Origin: Protonemura montana
Taxonomy: Eukaryota > Arthropoda > Insecta > Plecoptera > Nemouridae
Length of the DNA stretch: 64,000 bases
Assembly (NCBI GenBank): GCA_947568835.1
Contig: OX387609.1
Coordinates: forward strand, 16,265,208 to 16,329,207
Direction: 5' to 3'
Part shown: in pieces, positions 1 to 10,540 of the stretch
Layout: each line of letters opens with the position of its first letter
Position numbering within the stretch: the first letter of the stretch is position 1
Position numbers and translations under genes: made by a program
The notes under the pieces: generated by a model
What the model saw: the letters and a program-made list of their open reading frames with translations, nothing else
Database searches by the model: none
Told to the model about the DNA's origin: nothing

Positions 1-1181
1 ATCATATGGGACTGCACACAATCAACACAACGTGCTTAGCACACAAGGATCTTAAAACTTGGTTATCATATGGGACTGCACACAATCAACACAACGTGCA
101 TAGCACACAAGGATCTTAAAACTTGGTTATCATATGGGACTGCACACAATCAACACAATGTGCATAGCACACTAGGATCTTGAAACTTGGTTATCATATG
201 GGACTGCACACAATCAACACAACGTGCATAGCACACAAGGATCTTAAAACTTGGTTATCATATGGGACTGCACACAATCAATACAACATGCATAGCACAC
301 AAGGATCTTAAAACTTGGTTATCATATGGGACTGCACACAATCAACACAACATGCATAGCACACAAGGATCTTAAAACTTGGTTATCATATGGGACTGCA
401 CACAATCAACACAACGTGCATAGCACACAAGGATCTTAAAACTTGGTTATCATATGGGACTGCACACAATCAACACAACGTGCATAGCACACAAGGATCT
501 TAAAACTTGGTTATCATATGGGACTGCACACAATCAACACAACGTGCATAGCACACAAGGATCTTAAAACTTGGTTATCATATGGGACTGCACACAATCA
601 ACACAACGTGCATAGCACACAAGGATCTTAAAACTTGGTTATCATGTGGGACTGCACACAATCAACACAACGTGCATAGCACACAAGGATCTTAAAACTT
701 GGTTATCATATGGGACTGCACACAATCAACACAACGTGCATAGCACACAAGGATCTTAAAACTTGGTTATCATATGGGACTGCACACAATCAACACAACG
801 TGCATAGCACACAAGGATCTTAAAACTTGGTTATCATATGGGACTGCACACAATCAACACAACGTGCATAGCACACAAGGATCTTAAAACTTGGTTATCA
901 TATGGGACTGCACACAATCAACACAACGTGCATAGCACACAAGTATCTTAAAACTTGGTTATCATATGGGACTGCACACAATCAACACAACGTGCATAGC
1001 ACACAAGGATCTTAAAACTTGGTTATCATATGGAACTGCACACAATCAACACAACGTGCATAGCACACAAGGATCTTAAAACTTGGTTATCATATGGGAC
1101 TGCATACAATCAGCACAACGTGCATAGCACACAAGGATCTTAAAACTTGGTTATCATATGGGACTGCACACAATCAACACA
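1..1181. repeat. 64-bp minisatellite array (about 18 units), open at the left edge
   Basis: A 64-bp unit beginning ATCATATGGGACTGCACACA and ending in AAAACTTGGTT repeats head to tail with only scattered substitutions (for example CATATG to CATGTG near 643). It enters from outside the window and breaks off in the middle of a unit. No coding frame is conserved. Confidence 0.97.
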
Positions 1182-1754
1182 AAGTGGGACGTGGTTAAGT
1201 CCTGTGTTTTTTTATTGATTGTCCCTTTAGTTGGTCAAGAATCATCGCTTCTTCGCTGCTACTTTATGGAGTTCGTCATCTTATACTTATAAGCGACAGT
1301 CGGCCTTGCAAACGCTTAGTTTTCGTCTTGACCGGAGCTCGCTAAGAACTGAGTCCTGTCAGATAGGAGGGACTTCGAAGTTGACTATCAAAGCGACCAG
1401 GCATTCTGTGGCTAGGTCCCGGGTTGCGGCCACTCAACACTTGGTGCCGTGGTTTAGGCTCCCTATGTCGACCGCAAGATCTACTCGAGTCGGGCGAAAT
1501 AATGACGTCACGTGACGAGGGTTGGTGAAGGCTGGTGGGGGGAGGGGGGGGGGGGGGAGAATGCACAGATTGACCCACTTAGGGTGAGTCAATAATAGGA
1601 TGACGGGAACCCTTCAATCCGTTGGCTACCACCCCCCTCAACGTCAACCCCTTGCTGCCAAGGACGCTCTGCGAGGATAATGCTTGCATTCTGTTGGCCG
1701 CATCGTCTAAAAGGAATGCGAGGGTGAATTCGGTGCCGAAACACAGACTGATCC
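1182..1754. other. Non-repetitive stretch without a recognised gene
   Basis: Only short, unconvincing ORFs are present. There is a long G run at about 1536-1558. I see no domain, splice-phase series or RNA gene. Confidence 0.5.
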
Positions 1755-2360
1755 TCTGTCCCAAAGATACCAGAAAGACCATAACCTCTTTTCCGAAGGA
1801 TGGTACAACGCGAACAACAGGATTCCTCCACAAAACGTTGAATAGCATATAAAACCTAAGTGTTGCTTAACTTTCATCCCTCTAACCTCTCTCCCCAACA
1901 GAACTGGTCATGTGTATGATGGTCACCCATCCAATACCTGATCCAGCGCAGTGTTGCTTAACTTTCATCCCTCCAACCTCTCTCCCAAACAGAACTGGTC
2001 ATGTGTATGATGGTCATCCATCCAATACCTGATCCAGCACAGTGTTGCTTAATTTTCATCCCTCCAACCTCTTTCCCGAACAGAACTGGTCATGTGTATG
2101 ATGGTCACCCATCCAATACCTGACCAAGCGCAGTGTTGCTTAACTTTTATCCCTCCAACCTCTCTCCCAAACAGAACTGGTCATGTGTATGATAGTCACA
2201 CATCCAATACCTGACTCAGCACAGTGTTGCTTAACTTTCATCCCTCCAACCTCTCTCCCGAAAAGAACTAGTCATGTGTATGATGGTCACACATTCAATA
2301 CCTGACTCAGGACAGTGTTGCTTAACTTCGGGGATCTCACGAGGACTGTTTGGTGGCAAG
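1755..2360 (-). mobile_element. 5S-derived SINE, minus strand, degraded tail plus about 5 tandem core units
   Basis: A degraded version of the shared SINE tail (around TTCCGAAGGATGGTACAACG) lies at 1755-1840. It is followed from about 1855 by 91-bp units that contain the complement of the 5S rRNA core (complement of AAGTTAAGCAACACTGCGCT and TTGGATGGGTGACC). The 5S head breaks off near 2360. Orientation is inferred from the 5S homology. Confidence 0.85.
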
Positions 2361-2865
2361 ATTTATTAAGATGCACGACATTACGGGCAGAGGGGATGGG
2401 AACTCATGTTTAAAGTTCCCAATATGTTGAAATACTCGCTCGCATTCCAATGAAAGCTACAGGATTAATTGGGTCCAGTAACTCACTTAACCTGCGTTCA
2501 CGTGAACCGAATCGTGATACAGCTCTTGATCTGCTCTATGCTCTCAAATACAGCTCTAAATGGGCTTTAATTAAGAATTAAAATCTAAATGATAGTAACC
2601 ATATTTTTTGGTTTGAAAGTAAGGTGCTGGCAGTCAAGTTTATATTATATTTAGAAAATAGATTATTTCGGCAAGGAGATGAGCTCAAAGCTTTTTAACT
2701 GCTGCACAGTTAAGCTCTAAACTAGCTCTAAACTAGCTCTAAACGAGCTCGAAATTTAGATAAAATCTAATTTAAATAGCGAACGCTTGCAATGCGCGGG
2801 TATTTTTGGGCTTTAAGTCTTGAGACGGTTCTAGTGTTGATAATAATTTAAAAAAACTACCGATC
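2361..2865. other. Unique sequence with a rearranged tRNA-SINE tail remnant
   Basis: No gene is recognised. Around 2762-2805 is the inverted form of the tRNA-SINE tail (GCGAACGCTTGCAATGCGCG). At 2816-2850 a forward piece (TTGAGACGGTTCTAGTGTTG) follows, so tail fragments lie in opposite orientations. A short run of CTCTAAACTAG repeats is at about 2712-2745. Confidence 0.5.
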
Positions 2866-3480
2866 GGTTTGACGTGTTGGAAACACCGGTTCTCGTTAGA
2901 TCACCGAAGTTAAGCAACACTGCGCTGAGTCAGGTATTGGATGGGTGACCATCATACACATGACCAGTTCTGTTTGGGAGAGAGGTTGGAGGGATGAAAG
3001 TTAAGCAACACTGCGCTGGGTCAGGTATTGGATGGGTGACCATCATACACATGACCAGTTCTGTTCGGGAGAGAGGTTGGAGGGATGAAAGTTAAGCAAC
3101 ACTGCGCTGGGTCAGGTATTGGATGGGTGACTATCATACACATGACCAGTTCTGTTCGGGAGAGAGGTTGGAGGGATGAAAGTTAGTGCAGCAACTTCAC
3201 TCGCCTTGCTTATCAACCTCTCGACAGCATGGATTTGTGGAGGAATCCTGTTGTTCGCGTTGTACCGTCCTTCGGAAGGGACGTTAAGCCGGTGGTCCCC
3301 TTGGTGCTCTTCGACAGGAGTAGGCTACGTGCCGGCACCGGGTTTCCCCTCCTCCCTTCTAGGCTAGGTTAGGTTCATCATCATCATCATCGTCATCCAC
3401 TCATTCACCGACGCCATTAGACCAGTGTCGCGTGGCCAGATGTCTAAACAGTGCGTCGTTAAACACCACAAATAATAATA
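2866..3480 (+). mobile_element. 5S-derived SINE, plus strand, expanded core, complete tail
   Basis: The head (GTGTTGGAAACACCGGTTCT, then AGATCACCGAAGTTAAGCAA) closely resembles the central part of 5S rRNA, including the region of its internal Pol III promoter. The 91-bp core-bearing unit is repeated about 3.5 times. A roughly 300-bp unrelated tail follows (GTACCGTCCTTCGGAAGGGA, later TCACCGACGCCATTAGACCA), ending in AATAATAATAATT. Confidence 0.9.
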
Positions 3481-3796
3481 ATTTTAAAAAACTCTGAACT
3501 AACCTGGTGAAATAGCAAAGCAATCCCAGTGTAGTTGGAAGACAGTTGCATCGCATGCCTGGCATTGTACGCTACACGACGCCGTCAGCTGTGCGTGGAC
3601 TCAAGCGACGCCTCCAGTGACGTCGGGACGCCAAACAGCTGACGTCATCGATTTAAACCACCCCCCCCTCCACGCCCCCTTGTTCCGGTCTTTGGCCTGG
3701 AGACAGTCACATGCAAAACCAGCGGAGGAAGTAACACGTCATCGTATGACTGGACTTCCGGTCAGATTAGATCGGTTAAACGCAAAGCGATTTGTT

Positions 3797-5868
3797 GTGT
3801 TTAACGACGCACTGTTGTGGCAACGAGCCGCGCGGCACTGGTTTGATGGCCTCGATAGCATAGTTGTTGATGATGCTCTTGACCTAGCCTAGAAGGGAGG
3901 AAGAGAAACCCGGTGCTGGCACGTAGCCTACTCCTGTCGAAGACCAAGGGGACCACCGGCTTAACGTCCCTTCCGAAGGACGGTACAACGTGAACAACAG
4001 GATTCCTCCACAAATCCATGCTGTCGAGAGGTTAATAAGCAAGGCGAGTGAAGTTGCTGTACTAACTTCCATCCCTCAACCTCTCTCCCGAACAGAACTG
4101 GTCATGTGTATGATGGTCACCCATCCAATACCTGACCCAGCGCAGTGTTGTTTAACTTTCATCCCTCCAACCTCTCTCCCGAACAGAACTGGTAATGTGT
4201 ATGATGGTCACCCATCCAATACCTGACCCAGCGCAGTGTTGTTTAACTTTCATCCCTCCAACCTCTCTCCCGAACAGAACTGGACATGTGTATGATGGTC
4301 ACCCATCCAATACCTGACCCAGCGCAGTGTTGCTTAACTTTCATCCCTCCAACCTTTCTCCCGAACAGAACTGGTCATGTGTATGATGATCACCCATCCA
4401 ATACCTGACTCAGCGCAGTGTTGCTTAACTTTCATCCCTCCAACCTTTCTCCCGAACAGAACTGGTCATGTGTATGATGATCACCCATCCAATACCAGAC
4501 TCAGCGCAGTGTTGCTTAACTTTCATCCCTCCAACCTTTCTCCCGAACAGAACAAGTCATGTGTATGATGATCACCCATCCAATACCTGACTCAGCGCAG
4601 TGTTGCTTAACTTTCATCCCTCTAACCTTTCTCCCGAACAGAACTGGTCATGTGTATGATGATCATCCATCCAATACCTGACTCAGCGCAGTGTTGCTTA
4701 ACTTTCATCCCTCTAACCTTTCTCCCGAACAGAACAGGTCATGTGTATGATGGTCACCCATCCAATACCTGACACAGCGCAGTGTTGCTTAACTTCAGTT
4801 CAATCCCTCCAACCTCTCCTGAAGACCAGACTGCGGATCTCTTTGTTGAATTTTTTATCAGTCGAAGGTCAGGACTCACCGCCTTTTCTTCTCGCGGGCG
4901 AGGACAGGTGACGGGGAGGCTAACAACCCCCCCCCCCCCCCCCCCCCCCCCACAGCCAACGCGATTGGCACGACGCCAACGACGTTGCCGTCGCCAGCGT
5001 CGGATTGGATAGCGTCGGTCCTCAGTCTTTGCTCGGTTCGCTGTCGAGTCTTCAAGATCGTCGGGATAGAGTTTCAAGTGCAGATCAACGAATACAGAGG
5101 AAACGGAAACGGAAACTGTTGCAAAGAATTGCAATCGTAACTGTCCTGGCAATAAGGAGCCTGGACAGCTGTGAGTTTCACTCGTAATAAAAGAGCCAAC
5201 ACTCGAGTTGGAGTACATATATATATATATATAGGCACCCATCCAATACCTGACCCAGCGCAGTGTTGCTTAACTCTCATCGCTCCAACCTCTCTCCCAA
5301 ACAGAACTGGTCATGTGTATGCTGGTCACCCATCCAATACCGGACCCAGCGCAGTGTTGCTTAACTTTCATCCCTCCAACCTCTCTCCCAAACAGAACTG
5401 GTCATGTGTATGATGGTCACCCATCCAATACCTGACTCAGCGCAGTGTTGCTTAACTTTCATCCCTCCAACCTCTCTCCCGAACAGAACTGGTCATGTGT
5501 ATGATGGTCACCCATCCAAAACCTGACCCAGCGCAGTGTTGCTTAACTTTCATCCCTCCAACCTCTCTCCCGAACAGAACTGGTCATGTGTATGATGGTC
5601 ACCCATTCAATACCTGACCCAGCGCAGTGTTGCTTAACTTTCATCCCTCCAACCTGTCTCCCGAACAGAACTGATAATGTGTATGATGGTCACCCATCCA
5701 ATACCTGACCCAGCGCAGTGTTGTTTAACTTTCATCCCTCCAACCTCTCTCCCGAACAGAACTGGTCATGTGTATGATGGTCACCCATCCAATACCTGAC
5801 CCAGTGCAGTGTTGCTTAAATTCGGTGATCTCACGGGAAATGTTGTTCCCAACACGCCAAACCGATCG
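3797..5868 (-). mobile_element. 5S-derived SINE, minus strand, core expanded to about 16 units
   Basis: The tail is at 3797-4070, then 91-bp units run to about 5815, and the 5S head ends near 5868 (CCAACACGCCAAACCGATCG). It faces the copy at 2866-3480 tail to tail, forming a large imperfect inverted pair. The array is interrupted at 4795-5235 by unrelated sequence. Confidence 0.9.
4795..5235. other. Unrelated 440-bp insert inside the 5S-SINE array
   Basis: The 91-bp periodicity stops near 4795 and resumes near 5236. The interior holds a C run of about 25 bases at 4927-4951, GC-rich sequence with CGACGCCAACGACG repeats, an AATAAAAG motif near 5186 and a (TA)n tract at 5218-5233. It may be an older inserted fragment. 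I do not recognise a family. Confidence 0.6.
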
Positions 5869-5904
5869 GAACTAGACTCACAAAGAAGACATCTGCGTGA
5901 TTAG

Positions 5905-6738
5905 TTATTTCGTCAACGCATTGACATTGCGAGGAGAGTGCTTGGAGTGAGATTGGAAGCAAGTGACATTGAAAGGGCCCACCGCATTGCAGGAGGCAAC
6001 AATCCAAGGGCTATAGTAGTGAAATTTTTAAGTTTTAAAAAACGTGAGGAAATTTTTAGGAGGAAGAAATGTCTAAAAGGAACAAACATTGTGATTATGG
6101 AAGACTTTTCACAACGTGTGATAGAGGACCGCAGAATTCTGATAGCAGAAATGAAGTGTGCAAGAGCAGAAAACGAAGACGCGATAGTAACATTCGATAA
6201 ACTAAAAGTTAACGGACGAGTCTACCGTGTAGATGAAAATTCCAGGCTGATAGTACCAGCCTACTATGAGAAACAGCATCAGTCAGAACAACAGCGGCGA
6301 CATGAACAGCAACAACAGCCACTAAACCAAAAGGAGTCGTCGACGTCAGCTGACAGACAGCAGCATCAACAGCCACATCAACAATCTCATCAGCAACAGC
6401 GGCATCATCAACATCAACCGCAGCAGCAGCATCAACATCAACAGCAGCAGCAGCAACATCAACATCAGCCGCAGCATCAGCATCAACATCAGCCGCAGCA
6501 GCAGCAGCAGCAGCAGCAGCATCAACATCAGCCGCAGCAGCAGCAGCAGCATCAACATCAGCCGCAGCAAAAACTGCAGCAGCAGCAACAACAGCAGCAG
6601 CAACAGCAAAAAACACATCAACATCATCATGGTTTGCAAGAAATCTCCGATCAACTACCTAGACAGAGTCAAAGGATTCGAGGTATGGGACCATCGAACC
6701 GGATGGAGCCGTCATCCGACATCAATCAGGTACCATAG
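5905..6738 (+). CDS. LINE ORF1 protein, 5'-truncated, Gln/His-rich C-terminus
   Basis: The frame opens after a TAG at 5902 with no ATG until 6098, so the N-terminus is missing. The first 110 or so codons resemble the conserved C-terminal half of LINE ORF1 nucleic-acid chaperones (ERAHRI, then a VVKFLSFKKREEIF segment, then EDFSQRV). From about 6243 to 6630 CAG, CAA and CAT codons encode a Gln/His tract that also gives spurious Ala, Leu and Val ORFs in other frames. It ends at TAG 6736-6738, in the same frame as ORF2. The expected role is binding element RNA in the retrotransposition particle; that is known for the family and not shown here. Confidence 0.8.
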   Translation, partial: LFRQRIDIARRVLGVRLEASDIERAHRIAGGNNPRAIVVKFLSFKKREEIFRRKKCLKGTNIVIMEDFSQRVIEDRRILIAEMKCARAENEDAIVTFDKLKVNGRVYRVDENSRLIVPAYYEKQHQSEQQRRHEQQQQPLNQKESSTSADRQQHQQPHQQSHQQQRHHQHQPQQQHQHQQQQQQHQHQPQHQHQHQPQQQQQQQQHQHQPQQQQQHQHQPQQKLQQQQQQQQQQQKTHQHHHGLQEISDQLPRQSQRIRGMGPSNRMEPSSDINQVP

Positions 6739-9700
6739 GACATCCCGAGCGGCATTGGTACGCCATTCAAAGGTATTGTGCACAGTGGTGTGACGAGTCT
6801 AACGACAAACGAAGGGCGCAGTGGGCAAGATAGAGTGACAACCAACAAACTTTCAACAAGATCAGGTAGAGCTGAGCAGCCAATTCACATATTTTACCAA
6901 AATATCAGATCTATCCGCTCAAAAATAAATGAATTAGAAATAGTTTTAAGGGAGCTTGACTCAACTATAAATATAATAGCCTTAACTGAACATTGGCTGA
7001 ATATTAATGAATCAGATTCAATTGTCTTAACGGGTTTCAATCTAGCATCAATCTTTACCCGGAATCTCCATGCACACGGAGGTACATGTATTTTTAGTAG
7101 AGAAAAGTGGACTGAAATAACTGATAGAACGGACCTGGTTAATTTAAGTGAAGAAAAAATCTTCGAATGCTCTGCCATTGAATTGAAGTTATACAATATA
7201 ATTATTCTATGTATTTATAGATCTCCTAGTAGTTGCTTTAATAACTTCCTTAATAGACTTGAAAAAATGCTGATAAGAATAAATCTAGAGAATACATATA
7301 AACCTAAATCCATCATCATTAGTGGTGACTTAAACCTCAACACGCTAGTAAACTGCCAAAATAAACAAAATCTGTGCTCCCTATTAGACTCTTTTAATAT
7401 AACTTTATCTATTGATGAGCCAACTAGAGTAACTTCTTCCACCGCAACTTGTATCGACAACATTATGACTAATATAGAATCCAACAAATTCAAATCCAAG
7501 GTGTATGAAACTGGGCTATCAGATCATAAATCTATCTTATTCTTGCATAATATTAAAAATAATTCAGAAAGATGTCACGGCGAAGACAGAAATAAACTCG
7601 TAGAAAGGAGATTTTACACAAAACCCAACGACAGAAAGATGTCCTCGCTATTAATGAATGAAAGCTGGAAAGATGTTCAAAATTCAATGGATCTAAACAA
7701 TAAAACAACAGCATTTTCAGATACCCTTAACAAACATTTCAATAAAGCATATCCACTAAAAAAAGTCAAACCATCTAACAAGATAAATAACTCGTGGATA
7801 ACAAAAAGCATACGAGTTTCATGTAAACATAAAAGAAAATTAATAATCATTGGTAAACAAACTAAAAGCCCTATATGGAAACATCACATTAAACACTATT
7901 CCGGTGTATTAAGGAAAATTATAAAGGCAGCAAAAAGACTTCAAATTCACGAGGAAATAAGAAAGTCAAAAAACGTAATGAAGACATCATGGAATCTAGT
8001 TAATAAAGAAATAGGAAGGATAAAACCGAAAAATGACAAAATAAATGAATTAATTACTAATGGAAAAATCTTACTAACACCTAAAGAAATAGCGAACGGC
8101 TTTAACACATACTTTATTAATTGCGCTATCCCTAAAAATAACCATAAATGTGCTAATAGCAAAGAAGCCATAACTAAATTAGGAGAAATCCCAGCTAACA
8201 AACAATCAATGTTTCTCTTCCCAGTTAGTCATTCTGAATTGAAAAATATTATAAACGAATTGAAAAATTCAGGTGGACACGATTATATTCCAACTAAAAT
8301 AATCAAAACATCCACTCCCTATCTGTTAGAGCCTTTATTTCATCTTTGCAATGAATCTTTAGCACTTGGAACGTTCCCTGACATCTATAAAATGGCTAAG
8401 GTTCTACCACTCTATAAAAAAGGCACCAGTAAAGACCCAAGTAATTATCGCCCTATATCAATATTAAATTCTTTTTCCAAAATCTTAGAAAAAATTATGT
8501 ATACCAGACTAGTGGACTTTCTGAACAAATTTAACACATTATCATCGGAACAACACGGATTTAGGAAAAAGAAATCTACTGAATCAGCTATATTTGATTT
8601 TATTGATCATGTATCCTCAGCACTGAGTGATAAAAAGCAGGCTATGGGCATACTATGCGATCTGAGCAAAGCTTTTGATTGTGTCGATCATAAATTATTG
8701 CTAAAGAAATTAGAACATTATGGAGTCAGAGGAATTGCCAATAAATGGTTCAATTCGTACCTATCAAATAGAAGGCAATCTGTTTTAATAAAAAACTTAG
8801 ACTCGGAAAATAACTTAAAAACCTACTACTCAGAAGAGCAATTCATTAAACAGGGAATCCCACAAGGGAGTATTCTAGGCCCATTATTATTCCTAATTTA
8901 TATAAATGATCTTCCAAGGAATATTAAAAATGCAAAAATTACAATGTTTGCCGATGATATTAGTGTATTTATATCAGACTCTTCTCTCCAAAATTTAGAA
9001 CAAAAAGCTAATGAAGTGATGCAAGAAATTTTTGGATGGCTCCAGGCAAATCAACTAACATTAAATACAAACAAGACTAAAATAATTAATTTCAGGACAA
9101 GACACATTAACGACCTACAACCCACCCCAACAATTATAACCGGCACAGAAAAGTTAGAAATAGTTGAGAGTATAACCTTCCTAGGTATAGAATTAGACAA
9201 TCAACTCAAATGGAAATGCCAAATAAATAAACTACAAAATAAATTATCTAAACAATGCTATGCAATAAGAATACTCAAAACCATAGTCTCTAAAAAAACT
9301 TTAAAAATAACTTACCATGGCCTATTCGAATCCCACATGAGCTATGGTATTATTTTCTGGGGAAACTGCTCAAATTATAAAAGAATATTTAAACTGCAAA
9401 AAAAAGTTATCCGTATAATGCAAAATTTAAAACCAAAAAAATCATGCCGTAAACATTTTAAATCATTAAGAATTATGACTTTGCCAAATTTATACCTCTA
9501 CAAACTAATATTATTTATAAAAAATAACATTCAAACATTTCCGATACATAACCATAACCATAGTACTAGAAATAAAAATAACTTTAAATTAGAACAAGAA
9601 AAATTAACTAGAATTAAACAGCAAGTAAAACATATGGGCCTTCAATTATTCAATATTCTACCTAAACATATAAAGCAATTAGACATCATTCAATTTAAAG

Positions 9701-9789
9701 ATAGATTAAAAAAATTCTTTATTAATAATGTTTTTTACACTATAGAAGAGTTTAAATCAGCAATGAAAAACCCAAAATTAGAAATATAA
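6739..9789 (+). CDS. LINE ORF2: AP-like endonuclease and reverse transcriptase
   Basis: The frame is open from the ORF1 stop to TAA at 9787. Counting from the GTG at 6778, the endonuclease domain covers about residues 35-255, with likely catalytic motifs YQN (N42), TEHW (E71), GDLN (D184, N186) and SDH (248-250). The reverse transcriptase covers about 510-800, with NYRPIS, HGFRKKKST, DLSKAFDCVDH, QGIPQGSILGPLL and FADD (724-727). No stop or frameshift occurs within it. The first in-frame ATG is at 7268, inside the endonuclease, so a complete domain needs readthrough of the TAG at 6736, non-AUG initiation, or a functional parent copy without the stop. Its role is target-primed reverse transcription. 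Confidence 0.93.
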   Translation, partial: DIPSGIGTPFKGIVHSGVTSLTTNEGRSGQDRVTTNKLSTRSGRAEQPIHIFYQNIRSIRSKINELEIVLRELDSTINIIALTEHWLNINESDSIVLTGFNLASIFTRNLHAHGGTCIFSREKWTEITDRTDLVNLSEEKIFECSAIELKLYNIIILCIYRSPSSCFNNFLNRLEKMLIRINLENTYKPKSIIISGDLNLNTLVNCQNKQNLCSLLDSFNITLSIDEPTRVTSSTATCIDNIMTNIESNKFKSKVYETGLSDHKSILFLHNIKNNSERCHGEDRNKLVERRFYTKPNDRKMSSLLMNESWKDVQNSMDLNNKTTAFSDTLNKHFNKAYPLKKVKPSNKINNSWITKSIRVSCKHKRKLIIIGKQTKSPIWKHHIKHYSGVLRKIIKAAKRLQIHEEIRKSKNVMKTSWNLVNKEIGRIKPKNDKINELITNGKILLTPKEIANGFNTYFINCAIPKNNHKCANSKEAITKLGEIPANKQSMFLFPVSHSELKNIINELKNSGGHDYIPTKIIKTSTPYLLEPLFHLCNESLALGTFPDIYKMAKVLPLYKKGTSKDPSNYRPISILNSFSKILEKIMYTRLVDFLNKFNTLSSEQHGFRKKKSTESAIFDFIDHVSSALSDKKQAMGILCDLSKAFDCVDHKLLLKKLEHYGVRGIANKWFNSYLSNRRQSVLIKNLDSENNLKTYYSEEQFIKQGIPQGSILGPLLFLIYINDLPRNIKNAKITMFADDISVFISDSSLQNLEQKANEVMQEIFGWLQANQLTLNTNKTKIINFRTRHINDLQPTPTIITGTEKLEIVESITFLGIELDNQLKWKCQINKLQNKLSKQCYAIRILKTIVSKKTLKITYHGLFESHMSYGIIFWGNCSNYKRIFKLQKKVIRIMQNLKPKKSCRKHFKSLRIMTLPNLYLYKLILFIKNNIQTFPIHNHNHSTRNKNNFKLEQEKLTRIKQQVKHMGLQLFNILPKHIKQLDIIQFKDRLKKFFINNVFYTIEEFKSAMKNPKLEI

Positions 9790-9812
9790 ATTACAATTAA
9801 AAAATGTACAGT

Positions 9813-10045
9813 TCATTAATTTATCTTTAATATTTAATAGAAATGTACTACCTGAATTTGGTTAGGTTACTTATAGTTTTATTATTATTATTATTATTAT
9901 TATTAATATTATTATTATGTGTGCTTTTATTATTTAATGAAGTTCATTATTATTACAATTCATTAATTTATCTTTAGTATTTAATAGAAATGTAGGTACC
10001 TGACCTTAGTTTGGTTAGGTTACTTATAGTTTTATTAGTTTTACA
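9813..10045 (+). repeat. Tandem duplication inside the LINE 3' UTR
   Basis: A block beginning TTCATTAATTTATCTTTA and continuing through TTAATAGAAATGTA to TTGGTTAGGTTACTTATAG occurs at 9813-9884 and again at 9959-10031, about 147 bp apart. The spacer is ATT-rich. Confidence 0.8.
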
Positions 10046-10283
10046 CTTATTAATATTATTATGATCAGTGCTTTTATTATTTGTTTCCATTATAATTGAC
10101 ATGCATTATTATTATTATTATTTTTTCCTTTTCTATTTCCATAAGAAGTTATTATTCATTTTTTTTTTTTTTTTAAATATTTTTATATCTTATAATATAG
10201 TATAGTCTGTACATTCCTCTGTATTACAACAGAGTAGGAATTCCTAGACTTAAATAATAAATAAATAAAAATAAATAAATTGG

Positions 10284-10540
10284 TTTCCATGGTAACTCGT
10301 AGACGAGGGACGCCGCAGGGCACGCAATCAGTTGATGGACGACGCCGAGCGTCGGTTTTCTTCGAGACGTCGCGACGCAATCGCCGCTAATTGACTGCGT
10401 CGTGTCAAGGGTAGGAGGGGGGGGGGGAGGGGGGGAAGGCCCAGAATTATCCTAGACGAGCTATTAAATCTCTAGATAGTAGCAGGTTCAATCCAACATA
10501 CAAGTTGGAACCCTTTAGATCAAATGGGAACCCTTCAGAA
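10284..10540. other. Short intergenic stretch with G runs
   Basis: No gene is seen. G-rich runs lie at about 10417-10436, and an imperfect duplication of GGAACCCTT is at 10507-10537 just before the next array. Confidence 0.5.

Larger units (their letters stand above)
5869..10283 (+). mobile_element. CR1/Jockey-superfamily LINE, 5'-truncated, ORF1 and ORF2 largely intact
   Basis: The element begins directly at the end of the 5S-SINE head with a partial ORF1, carries a long endonuclease/reverse transcriptase ORF2 and ends in an A/T-rich tail with TAAATAAATAAA runs near 10250-10280. It has no LTRs. The endonuclease is of the apurinic type and the RT has a FADD active site, so this is a non-LTR retrotransposon. 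The clade assignment is only to the CR1/Jockey grouping, from the look of the RT motifs. No clear target-site duplication was found. Confidence 0.9.

Noticed and set aside
2866..3060. 5S rRNA gene
   Set aside because: Only the central part of 5S is similar; ends are missing and the sequence runs into SINE tail.
6209..6654. Ala- and Leu-rich minus-strand ORFs
   Set aside because: Antisense shadow of the Gln/His tract in LINE ORF1.
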